From contig NZ_LT576451.1 of the NCBI RefSeq assembly GCF_900086645.1, forward strand, positions 1,612,001 to 1,676,000: DNA of 64,000 bases, given 5' to 3'. Below, in pieces: positions 30,236-37,961 of the stretch; the stretch's first letter is position 1; each line of letters begins with the position of its first letter. The stretch is from Curtobacterium sp. 9128 (GTDB lineage: Bacteria; Actinomycetota; Actinomycetes; Actinomycetales; Microbacteriaceae). A model generated the notes under the pieces. It was not told the DNA's origin and ran no database searches. It saw only the letters and a program-made list of their open reading frames with translations. A program made the position numbers and the translations under genes.

Positions 30236-30313
30236 GGAGGCCGAAACGCGCGTAGGGGGCCGAATCGCGCGTAGGAGGCCGGATGTTCGGGCCTCCTACG
30301 CGCGATCCGGCTT
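30236..30313. repeat. hairpin cluster, CGCGCGTAGGAGGC family
   Basis: ATCGCGCGTAGGAGGC (30264-30279) and its perfect complement (30291-30306), extended by GCCGA/CCGGC, form a 16-bp plus stem. A related half unit GGCCGAAACGCGCGTAGG lies just upstream. It sits between the ROK promoter and the 3' end of the dehydrogenase gene. Confidence 0.85.
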
Positions 30314-30359
30314 CCCATTGCAGGTGCGATGGGCGGGATCGCCCACCCCGCACGACCGG

Positions 30360-31409
30360 CTACGGGCGCAGCAGCACCTTGATCGCGCGACGCTCGTCCA
30401 TCGCCGCGTACGCCTCGGCGGCCTCGTCGAGGGGGAGCTCCAGATCGAACACGCGACCCGGGTCGATCGCACCGGACAGCACGTCGGGCAGGAGCTCGGG
30501 GATGTACGTGCGTGCAGGGGCCATGCCGCCGCCCACCGTGATGTTGGTGTCGAACAGGTAGCGCATCCCGATCGTCGGCACCCCGTGCGGTACCCCGACG
30601 AAGCCGAGGTTGCCGCCGGCCCGCACGACGTGCAGGGCCTGGTCCATGCTCTCCTCGGTGCCCACGGCCTCGACCGCGCAGTCCGCCAGGTCGCCGCCGA
30701 GCAGGTCCTTCACGGCCTGCACGCCCTCGTCCCCGCGGGTCTCGACGATGTCCGTCGCTCCGAACTCCCGCGCGAGCGCCTGGCGGTCGGCGTGCCGGCT
30801 CATCGCGATGATGCGCTCCGCTCCGAGCCGCTTCGCCGCGAGCACGGCGCAGAGCCCGACCGCGCCGTCACCGACCACGACGACGGTCTTGCCGGGTCCG
30901 ACCCCTGCCGAGGCCGCCGCGTGGTGCCCGGTCGAGAAGACGTCCGACAGGGTGAGGAGCGACGGGTACAGCGCCGGGTCGACCGGACCCGGGACCACCA
31001 CGAGCGTCGCCGACGCGTCGGGCACGCGGACGTACTCCGCCTGTGCGCCGCCGACCGGGTCGCCGTACGCGTCCTTCCCGCCGAAGCCGGAGAGGTGCTC
31101 GCACCCCGTCGTCATGCCGTTGCGGCACGCCTGGCAGGTGCCGTCGTTCATCGTGAAGGGGGAGATCACGAAGTCACCGACCGCGAGCCCGGTCACCTCG
31201 CTCCCGACCGCGGTGACCTCGCCGATCATCTCGTGGCCGATCGGGTGTGCGTGCTTCGTCTCGGTCACGCCCCGGTAGGGCCAGAGGTCCGACCCGCACA
31301 CGCACGCGGCCGCGACCTTGACGACCGCGTCGCGCTGGCTGATGAGCGACGGCTGGTCGAGGTCCTCGACGCGGATGTCGCGAGGGGCGTGGATGACTGC
31401 TGCGCGCAA
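30360..31409 (-). CDS. zinc-dependent alcohol dehydrogenase
   Basis: Medium-chain dehydrogenase/reductase, 349 residues. Catalytic zinc ligands: Cys in CVCGSDLWPY, GHEMIGEV, then the structural-zinc loop CQACRNGMTTGCEH (shorter than classical), and NAD(P)-binding VVVVGDGAVGLCAVLAAKRLGA. The TTG at 31409 is chosen because AAAGGA lies 8 bases upstream and homologs start at (M)RAAVIHAP; an ATG at 31439 would add ten unlike residues. Minus-strand TAGGGT at 31488-31493 is a likely -10 box. Confidence 0.85.
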   Translation of the reverse strand: MRAAVIHAPRDIRVEDLDQPSLISQRDAVVKVAAACVCGSDLWPYRGVTETKHAHPIGHEMIGEVTAVGSEVTGLAVGDFVISPFTMNDGTCQACRNGMTTGCEHLSGFGGKDAYGDPVGGAQAEYVRVPDASATLVVVPGPVDPALYPSLLTLSDVFSTGHHAAASAGVGPGKTVVVVGDGAVGLCAVLAAKRLGAERIIAMSRHADRQALAREFGATDIVETRGDEGVQAVKDLLGGDLADCAVEAVGTEESMDQALHVVRAGGNLGFVGVPHGVPTIGMRYLFDTNITVGGGMAPARTYIPELLPDVLSGAIDPGRVFDLELPLDEAAEAYAAMDERRAIKVLLRP

Positions 31410-31594
31410 GGTCGCTGTCCTTTCGAGATGACGAGGCACCCGCCGAGTGTCGGCGCTCCGACCCCTCCGCGACGGTGCATGACCACGACCCTACGCACAT
31501 CATGCGAGGCCGCGATGCGCCCGCTGCGTTGCGCACCCCATGTCCTCTTTTCGACCCACCGGAATCTGAGAATACTCATGGAAAGCAGAATTCA

Positions 31595-31616
31595 GGAGCG
31601 TGATGTTTCACGCTCC
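31595..31616 (+). promoter_or_regulatory. leader hairpin 1 of peptide operon
   Basis: Perfect stem GGAGCGTGA / TCACGCTCC with a four-base loop TGTT, 97 bases before the peptide start. No T-run follows, so it may protect the mRNA 5' end or bind a regulator rather than terminate. Confidence 0.55.
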
Positions 31617-31635
31617 GGCGCTAGATTTCCGTCAA

Positions 31636-31655
31636 CCCGATCTGAGTGGATCGGG
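31636..31655 (+). promoter_or_regulatory. leader hairpin 2 of peptide operon
   Basis: Stem CCCGATC / GATCGGG around TGAGTG, 20 bases after hairpin 1. Confidence 0.5.
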
Positions 31656-31712
31656 ACGGACGGCGGGGGGTCGCTCAGGTGCTCCTCGCTCATACGCAAG
31701 AGGAGAAATGCC

Positions 31713-31895
31713 ATGTCACCGACTGCCGTGAACGAGCTCGAATCCGCTCTGGCCGCCCTCGATGACTTCAGCGATTGGGACGTCGTCGTCCCCGACACCG
31801 CGGAAGCCGCGATGACGGTCGAGCGTCGTGACGTCATCGAGATCACGAGCGAGTTCTCGACGCTGGGCGGAAGCCGCCCGCGTCAGATGTCCTGA
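31713..31895 (+). CDS. candidate RiPP precursor peptide
   Basis: A 60-residue, mostly acidic peptide not recognised from any family. Residues 1-48 look like a leader (NELESALAALDDFSDWDVVV, predicted amphipathic helix; no Cys anywhere). The C-terminus ends STLGGSRPRQMS with two of its four arginines; the Gly-Gly pair is a possible cleavage point, but the neighbouring exporters have no peptidase domain. AGGAGA stands six bases before the ATG. It is separated from the enzyme genes by a hairpin, and the operon downstream includes an arginase-family enzyme with a possible peptide-binding domain. The precursor role is inferred from size, position and these features. Confidence 0.6.
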   Translation: MSPTAVNELESALAALDDFSDWDVVVPDTAEAAMTVERRDVIEITSEFSTLGGSRPRQMS

Positions 31896-31900
31896 TCAAC

Positions 31901-31932
31901 GGCGTGGCGTGCCGGGTTCGGCGCGCCACGCC
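31901..31932 (+). terminator. intercistronic hairpin after peptide gene
   Basis: GGCGTGGCG (31901-31909) pairs with CGCCACGCC (31924-31932). Placed six bases after the peptide stop and 45 before the next start, it could act as a partial terminator that makes peptide mRNA more abundant than enzyme mRNA, a layout common in peptide-natural-product operons. Confidence 0.6.
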
Positions 31933-31976
31933 TCTGGACGCTCCGCAACCAGAACCCGCTTCCGCGAAGGACCTCA

Positions 31977-33176
31977 GTGCACCTCGATCCAGTCGTGACC
32001 CCGCCGCACCGCTCGGTCTTCGACCACATGCTCACTGTCCCCACACCCGCTCTCGTGTACGACGTCGACAACGCGATGCGCTCGGTCGGACGAATGCTCG
32101 ATGACGTGTCCCTGGTCTCGGGCGCCAGGCTGAACGTCGCGCTGAAGTCCTGCCACACGCCCGCGGTGCTCCGGCACCTCGCGGACGCAGGACTCGGCGC
32201 GGACTGTGCATCGGTCCGCGAACTCGACCTCGCCGTGTCAGTCGGGTTTGACGAGCTGTCGGCGACAGGTCCGAGCTTCTCCGACGAGGGAGCTCTCGAC
32301 CGGCTCGCTGAGCGCGGTGTCGTCCTGGATGCGACGTCGATCGACCAGCTGGAACTGATCGGCAGGACCCGGTCGGGTTCCGACGTCGGGCTCCGTTTGC
32401 GTCTGCCGATTCCCGAGACGCTGGACACGGCCAACTCCTTCGGTGCGAACAGCCGGTTCGGGGTCGGCGCCACCGATCCAGCCGTCCACGCGGTCTTGGC
32501 CCGGCACCGGCTGCGCGTCACACGGCTGCACCTGCACACCGGGCAGCTGTCCCCTCACCTGTTCCTCTGGGAACTCCGGTACACGCTCACCGTTGCGGAA
32601 TCCATGTCCCACGTGGAGCTCATCGACTTCGGCGGCGGGTTCTACGACTTCTACGCGGATCGAGCCGTGGCACGGCGTGCGCTCCAGACGGCTGATGAAC
32701 TGCTCGCGCAGTGGCGTGCCCGGACCGGGCGGCCGATGGCGATCCGGTTCGAACCCGGAGCAGCCGTCCTCGGCCCGCATGGATACCTCGTGACGACGGT
32801 CCAGTCGATCGAGCAGGCACATCCCGCCTACGGCGCCGAGGTTGTGCAGGTGGACACGTCCGCCTGGAACTACGCCCCGTGGCACCTCCCGGTCGCTGTG
32901 CCGCTCGACGAACCCGAGCGTCAACCGAAGTCCACCCGGCTGGTATCCGGGAACACGCTCTACGAGAACGACTTCTTCGGGATGACCGGTCGCGCAGGAC
33001 GTCCGCTCATCGACATGGCGGCGGTGTCCGTCGGGGAACGGCTCGTCCTGACCAACGCAGGCGCCTACACCATGACGAACCGTCGCGATTTCAACCTCCT
33101 GGGCAACCTCCGCGAGTACCTGATCGTCGATGACGCACTCCGTCCGGTCGACACCGAGATGGCGGCAACGCGGTGA
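31977..33176 (+). CDS. fold-type III PLP enzyme, decarboxylase-like with altered active site
   Basis: 399 residues of the alanine racemase/ornithine-diaminopimelate decarboxylase fold. PLP Lys is Lys57 in NVALKSC; His187 of HTGQ stacks on the cofactor; GGGFYDF starts at 219 and EPG at 259. Departures from decarboxylases: EPGR is EPGA, HxGS is HTGQ, and the Cys four residues before the conserved Asp332 is Leu328 (GNTLYENDFFG). The Cys normally protonates after decarboxylation, so this enzyme may do a different reaction or act on a bound substrate. GTG start with AAGGA five bases upstream; stop overlaps the next gene (GTGA). Confidence 0.75.
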   Translation: MHLDPVVTPPHRSVFDHMLTVPTPALVYDVDNAMRSVGRMLDDVSLVSGARLNVALKSCHTPAVLRHLADAGLGADCASVRELDLAVSVGFDELSATGPSFSDEGALDRLAERGVVLDATSIDQLELIGRTRSGSDVGLRLRLPIPETLDTANSFGANSRFGVGATDPAVHAVLARHRLRVTRLHLHTGQLSPHLFLWELRYTLTVAESMSHVELIDFGGGFYDFYADRAVARRALQTADELLAQWRARTGRPMAIRFEPGAAVLGPHGYLVTTVQSIEQAHPAYGAEVVQVDTSAWNYAPWHLPVAVPLDEPERQPKSTRLVSGNTLYENDFFGMTGRAGRPLIDMAAVSVGERLVLTNAGAYTMTNRRDFNLLGNLREYLIVDDALRPVDTEMAATR

Positions 33177-34600
33177 ACGCCGACAGTTCGAGCGCGCTCG
33201 GGCTCGAACGCACGCTGCTCCAGCGGGTGCTCGACGAGAACGCGCAGCTCGATCCGTCAGGGATGGCGCGGATCTCCCGGAACCTCGCGGCCGGGGACGC
33301 GGCCGGAGACCACCGCGAGCAGGAGCGCTTCCTGCACGACAGGTACATCGACCTCCGGCACGTGCTGCGGAGTCGCGCAGACCGTTCCGTGGTGGATCGT
33401 TTCGCGAGTCCTCCGTCCGGTCGTGACGCGGATCCCGGAATCGACTACGGCTACGAGCGGAGCGCCCCGAGCGCCGTGCTCGACGGCAGGCTGGTGGACG
33501 GGGAGCCCGACATCACCGGATGGACGGCGTCAGGAGTCGTGTGCAGCAGCGGGATGGCGGCACTCACGGTGGCGCTCCACGTCGCCGCGTACGAGTTCCG
33601 CTCCGTCCACGGCAGGCTCCCGAAGGTCGCCCTGCTGGGTGACTACTTCGAGACGACGATGCTGATCGAGCTCGTGTCGACGTCGTTTGCGTCCTGGTCA
33701 CGGTGCCGGTCGGTGGCTGAACTCGTCGCAACCCGCGCAGATGTGGTCGTGCTCGAGCCGGTCCGCTACGACTGGGACCTCCACACCGTCGACTTCATCG
33801 AACTGTCCACTGCCTGGGCAGCGCAGGGGGCTCCGCGAACGGTGATCGTGGACCCGAGCCTGACGCCGGGCGTCTGGCCGAAACAGCAGCTCCTCACGAC
33901 CTTGACCGGAACGGACACCGCGACCGTGATCGAGGCGCGTTCGGCGCTCAAGCTCGACCAGCTGGGGCTCGAGCTGGCGAACGCCGGCGCAGTCGTGGTC
34001 CACCGCAACGACGCGCTGACTGCTGCGGTGTCCGACGCCGAGACACTGCGGAACGCCCGCGCGGTCCTCGGCGCCGCGCTCCCTCCACGCTCGGCGATCG
34101 CGCTCGACAACTCGTTCTTCCTCGACCCGGATTGGCGCAGGACCCACGTCGCGCTGGTGGCGAGGAACAACGAGGCGTTCGCGCGAGCGCTCTCCGTCGA
34201 CCGGGGGCTCTTCGAGACCGTTGCCCATCCCGCGAACCGACCGCGGGGCGCGGACACACGAGACGGCTCGGTGCGGGTCGCCCCGTTCACGGTCCTGCGT
34301 CTCGAGGACGACGACCTGCTCGGGTACCGCCTGCTCCTCGGGGTGATCCGGACCGAGGCGGACCGCCGCGGAGTGGACCTGCAGTTCGGCGCGAGTTTCG
34401 GGTTCCGGTCCCATCGACACGAGACGATCGTGCCACGCAAACGAGATCTCAGGTGTCTGCTCAAGGTCGCCCTCGGGGCGCGCGGCGGACCCGCGATGGA
34501 CGGGGTGATCGAGCTGTTCCGTGACCTGCACGCGCTCGGCAGCATGGATGCCGTGCGGCGGCACTTCCGCGGAGTCCGACCGATCGAGCTGGCACTGTGA
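33173..34600 (+). CDS. fold-type I PLP enzyme, uncertain subclass
   Basis: 475 residues. About 110 N-terminal residues are not recognised; then VVCSSGMAALTVAL (cofactor phosphate region as in cystathionine synthase/lyase enzymes), KVALLGDYFETTMLIEL, VVVLEPVRYDWDLHTVDF, VIVDPSLTPG and ARSALKLDQLG with Lys260 as the probable Schiff-base lysine. The order fits the aspartate-aminotransferase superfamily, nearest the Cys/Met-metabolism group. I cannot say whether it eliminates, transaminates or oxidises. Starts and ends in four-base overlaps with its neighbours. Confidence 0.6.
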   Translation: MNADSSSALGLERTLLQRVLDENAQLDPSGMARISRNLAAGDAAGDHREQERFLHDRYIDLRHVLRSRADRSVVDRFASPPSGRDADPGIDYGYERSAPSAVLDGRLVDGEPDITGWTASGVVCSSGMAALTVALHVAAYEFRSVHGRLPKVALLGDYFETTMLIELVSTSFASWSRCRSVAELVATRADVVVLEPVRYDWDLHTVDFIELSTAWAAQGAPRTVIVDPSLTPGVWPKQQLLTTLTGTDTATVIEARSALKLDQLGLELANAGAVVVHRNDALTAAVSDAETLRNARAVLGAALPPRSAIALDNSFFLDPDWRRTHVALVARNNEAFARALSVDRGLFETVAHPANRPRGADTRDGSVRVAPFTVLRLEDDDLLGYRLLLGVIRTEADRRGVDLQFGASFGFRSHRHETIVPRKRDLRCLLKVALGARGGPAMDGVIELFRDLHALGSMDAVRRHFRGVRPIELAL

Positions 34601-36222
34601 GCGGCACGACGGCTGCACTCGGGCACACGTTCGCGTCGCTCCGTCCCTTGCTTCGAGGACATCGACGGGCGCTGGCCGCGCTCATCGGTCTCGCACTCGC
34701 GGGCACACTCGCCGAGGCGTGCCTGCCGATCGGGCTCGGGCAGGTCGTCGACGGAGTCGAGCGTGGACGGTTCGACACGGTCTTCATCGCCTCCGGCGTG
34801 TTGGCACTGGTGGTCGTCGCTCGCGTGGCGTCGTCGGTGGTCGCTCACGCCGTTGCTCGCAGCGCCGAGATCGACATCGCAGTCGGTCGCAAGCGCGCAG
34901 TCGGCGCGCACCTCGTGGCGAGCCGATCGGTGATCGGTGAGCGCGTGGGTCTCGGCGATGCCGTCGAGACAGCGGAGACGGACACCGAGACCATCGCCGG
35001 AGTGGTGGGCGTGGCCCGGTCGTTGGTCGTGTCGCTCGTGACCTTCGTCGCGATCGGCGTGTACCTTGTCGCGAACTCCTGGGTGATCGGTGGGTCCATC
35101 ATCGTCGGAGCACTGTGCATCGCCCTCTTCCTGCCGGCACTGGTCGGCCTGCTCGAACAGCCGCTCGAGCGGCACCGCGCGCGTGCGGGCGCCGTCGCAG
35201 GACTGGCTGCCGACGCGGCGAGTGGACTCCGCGACCTCCGCGGCATCGGCGCCGAGGACGTGTTCCTCCGCCGGTTCCGCGATGCGTCCGCCCAGATGCG
35301 TCTCGCGGGCCTCACGGTCGCGCGTCGACGCGCGCTCATCGCCGGTGTCCAGGTCGCGATCCCGAGCGCATTCGTCCTGCTCATCCTGGGGATCGCGCTG
35401 TGGCAGTGGCGTTCCGGCGACCAGACGGCGGGCGATCTGGTCACCTACTACGGGCTCGGCGTCTTCCTCGTCGGTCCTGTCGGGTCCTTCATCGGGGCCT
35501 GGAACGAAGTGCCTGCGATCGCCGTCGCGGCACGGCGGGAGCAGACGCTGCTCGACGCTGGACACCCGCCACGTACCGGACGCGACGGAACGCCGACCGG
35601 TGACCTCGTGGACGAGGTGAGCGGTGTGGTGGCCCGTTCGCCCGAGTTCCTGCTCGTGACCGGCGTGGAGCTCGCGACGCTCCGCTCCGTCGCCTCCCGC
35701 CTGGTCGGAGAAGCCGACGCAACGTGCTCATACGTCGGCCCGACGCGTTGGTCCGAATGGGACGAGGGAGCGGTGAGGAGGCATGCCGTCATGCTCGATT
35801 CCGACGCACGCCTCGTCTCCGGCACCGTGCGCGAGATCCTCGGCGCCCAGGACGACGACCATGCCCGCGCCGTGCTCCGGGTCGCGGCTGCCGACGACTT
35901 CATCGGTGACGACCTCGATCGCGAGGTCAGCGAGGGGGGACGCGACCTGTCCGGCGGGCAGGTCCGTCGACTCCTGCTGGCACAGGCGCTCGCCGTCGAG
36001 ACCGAGGTGCTGGTCTTGGTCGAGCCGACACGGTCGCTCGACCTCGTCACCGAGCGGCGCCTGGTCGAGCGTCTTGCGCGCCACCGTGCCGGCCGCACCA
36101 CGATCGTGTGCTCGCAGGCTCCATCGGTGTTCGCGGTCGCCGACCGCGTCGCCGTCCTCGACCAGTCGGTCCACGTGTCGGGAGCGGTCGGGGCCGCAGC
36201 CGAGCGAGAGGGCCTCCGGTGA
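34597..36222 (+). CDS. ABC exporter half-transporter with lost Walker A
   Basis: 541 residues: six membrane segments then a nucleotide-binding domain. The signature LSGGQ is intact at 451-455, but where Walker A should be (about 351-366) the sequence reads FLLVTGVELATLRSV with no glycine-rich loop or Lys. Walker B is LVLVEP (Asp replaced by Val475, Glu476 kept) and the switch His is Gln507. This half cannot bind ATP normally but can supply the signature to its partner. No C39 peptidase domain. Overlaps both neighbours by four bases. Confidence 0.8.
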   Translation: MSGTTAALGHTFASLRPLLRGHRRALAALIGLALAGTLAEACLPIGLGQVVDGVERGRFDTVFIASGVLALVVVARVASSVVAHAVARSAEIDIAVGRKRAVGAHLVASRSVIGERVGLGDAVETAETDTETIAGVVGVARSLVVSLVTFVAIGVYLVANSWVIGGSIIVGALCIALFLPALVGLLEQPLERHRARAGAVAGLAADAASGLRDLRGIGAEDVFLRRFRDASAQMRLAGLTVARRRALIAGVQVAIPSAFVLLILGIALWQWRSGDQTAGDLVTYYGLGVFLVGPVGSFIGAWNEVPAIAVAARREQTLLDAGHPPRTGRDGTPTGDLVDEVSGVVARSPEFLLVTGVELATLRSVASRLVGEADATCSYVGPTRWSEWDEGAVRRHAVMLDSDARLVSGTVREILGAQDDDHARAVLRVAAADDFIGDDLDREVSEGGRDLSGGQVRRLLLAQALAVETEVLVLVEPTRSLDLVTERRLVERLARHRAGRTTIVCSQAPSVFAVADRVAVLDQSVHVSGAVGAAAEREGLR

Positions 36223-37961
36223 ACGCACCGCTCCTCGTCGCAGGGCCGACCGAGACCTGGGGGGCGATCCGTCGGGTGGTCAGGTCGCATCGTCGTCGCC
36301 TTGCACTCATGCTGGGGTGGCACGCACTCGCGGTCGGCTCGGCGGTCAGCGCGCCGGTGTTGTTCGGCATGCTCATCGACAGTGTCACCGCGGGAGGTCC
36401 GTGGGACCGGATCTCAGCGCTGTTCCTCGTCCTGTGCGGTGTGCTCGTCGTCAGGACCGTGCTCGGTGTGGCCTCCCAGGACGCGTCTTGGCGGTTCGGC
36501 GAGGACGTGTTCGCGCAGCTCCGCGACGAGGTCGTCGAAGGTGTGGTCCGCCTCCCGCTCCGCGTCACGGAGCGAGCCGAACGCGGAGAGGTCCTGGCCA
36601 GGACGTCGAACGACGTCGATGCGGTCTCCGAAGGCGTGCGCGTGGGTGTCCCCGAGGTGCTCGTCGGGGTCTTCACCGTCCTCTTCACCACGGCCGCCTC
36701 GTTCGTGCTCGACTGGCGGGTCGCCATCGCATCAGTCGTGGGCTTGCCCATCCTCGTTCTGTCGACGCGATGGTACGTCCGCCGCTCGCAGTCCGCGTAC
36801 GAGGCCGAGCTCAGGAGTCACGCGCGCTTCAACGGCAGCGTCCTCGAGACCGTCACGGCGTCTCGGACGCTCGGACTGCTCGGGACAGGGGATCGACTCC
36901 TCCGACGCATCGACTCCCGGGCAAGGGAGGTCAAGGCGGCCGAGCGCGTGACACTGGGACTGCAGTCGCGGTGGTTCCCCGTCGTGCAGCTCGGCTACTA
37001 CCTCCCGTTCGCGGTGGTGGCGACGTGGGGTGGCTGGCTGGCCGTACAGGGTGAGGTGAGCGTCGGGACCGTGGTCGCGATCGCACTCAACGTCCAGCTC
37101 GTCGTCGATCCGCTGGACGACCTCCTGTACTGGTCGGACCAGCTGCAACTCGCCTGGGCCGCGTTCCGGAGGATGTCCGGCGTTTCCCGACCCGTGGCGA
37201 CCTCGCACGACGACGACGAGATGGTGACCGCTCCCGTCGAAACGCCGGGGCGCGCCGTCCACTGTGCAGATGTGTCGTTCTCGTACGACGACGGTCCGCC
37301 CGCAGTCTCGGGAATCGACCTCGACATCGCGCACGGCGAGCACCTCGCGGTGCTCGGGCCATCCGGAGCCGGGAAGACGACCCTCGGCCTGCTCATCGCT
37401 GGTGCGCTGGACCCCGACACCGGACGGATCGCGGTGGGCCGCGAGTCCCGTGCCCCCGCGAAGCGGATGATGGTGAGCCAGGACCCTCATGCCTTCAGCG
37501 GCACGCTCCGCGACAACCTCGCGCTGGCGGCGAGATCGGCGTCGGACGGGGAACTCCTCGCTGCGCTCGCGCTCGCAGGGGCACCGACGGATGTCGATGG
37601 GCTCGACGTGGAACTCGAGGCCACATCGATCGATCCCGTCCACTTGCAGCGGATCGCGCTCGCGAGAGTGGTCCTCCGCGACCCGGACGTCGTCGTCCTC
37701 GACGAGTCGACCTCGCATCTGTCCGTGGACGACTCACGGGTGCTCGACCGCGACATGGCAGCGGTGTTCCGAGGGCGGACCGTCGTCACCATCGCGCACC
37801 GGATGAGCGCGGCGCTCGATGCGGACCGTGTCCTCACCATGGAACACGGTCGGGTCAGCGAGATCGGCACGCCGCGCGAACTCCTTGACTCCGGGGGACT
37901 GTTCGCCGAACTCCACCGGCAGTGGACCTCCCGAACCGAAGAAGGAAACCATGAACGCTGA
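36219..37961 (+). CDS. ABC exporter half-transporter with lost signature motif
   Basis: 580 residues: six membrane segments then an ATPase domain with good Walker A GPSGAGKTT (Lys386), Q-loop SQDPHAFSGTLRDN, Walker B VVVLDES (Asp495, Glu496) and His527 in TIAHR. The signature is gone: SIDPVHLQRIALARV stands where LSGGQ-x-QR is expected (about 470-476). Together with the previous gene it forms a heterodimer in which one composite ATP site is complete and the other dead on both sides. Likely exports the cluster's product. GTG start at 36219. Confidence 0.82.
   Translation: MNAPLLVAGPTETWGAIRRVVRSHRRRLALMLGWHALAVGSAVSAPVLFGMLIDSVTAGGPWDRISALFLVLCGVLVVRTVLGVASQDASWRFGEDVFAQLRDEVVEGVVRLPLRVTERAERGEVLARTSNDVDAVSEGVRVGVPEVLVGVFTVLFTTAASFVLDWRVAIASVVGLPILVLSTRWYVRRSQSAYEAELRSHARFNGSVLETVTASRTLGLLGTGDRLLRRIDSRAREVKAAERVTLGLQSRWFPVVQLGYYLPFAVVATWGGWLAVQGEVSVGTVVAIALNVQLVVDPLDDLLYWSDQLQLAWAAFRRMSGVSRPVATSHDDDEMVTAPVETPGRAVHCADVSFSYDDGPPAVSGIDLDIAHGEHLAVLGPSGAGKTTLGLLIAGALDPDTGRIAVGRESRAPAKRMMVSQDPHAFSGTLRDNLALAARSASDGELLAALALAGAPTDVDGLDVELEATSIDPVHLQRIALARVVLRDPDVVVLDESTSHLSVDDSRVLDRDMAAVFRGRTVVTIAHRMSAALDADRVLTMEHGRVSEIGTPRELLDSGGLFAELHRQWTSRTEEGNHER

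Larger units (their letters stand above)
31410..31712 (+). promoter_or_regulatory. divergent upstream region of the peptide operon
   Basis: 303 bases with locally lower GC than the rest of the window. On the plus strand a GAATACT stretch at 31570-31576 is the best -10-like sequence. Downstream come two hairpins (31595-31616 and 31636-31655) in the predicted leader and an AGGAGA ribosome site at 31701-31706. Confidence 0.5.

Noticed and set aside
31855..31892. Double-glycine leader cleaved by a C39 transporter
   Set aside because: The Gly-Gly is present but spacing of upstream hydrophobic residues differs from the usual motif and neither ABC half has a peptidase domain.
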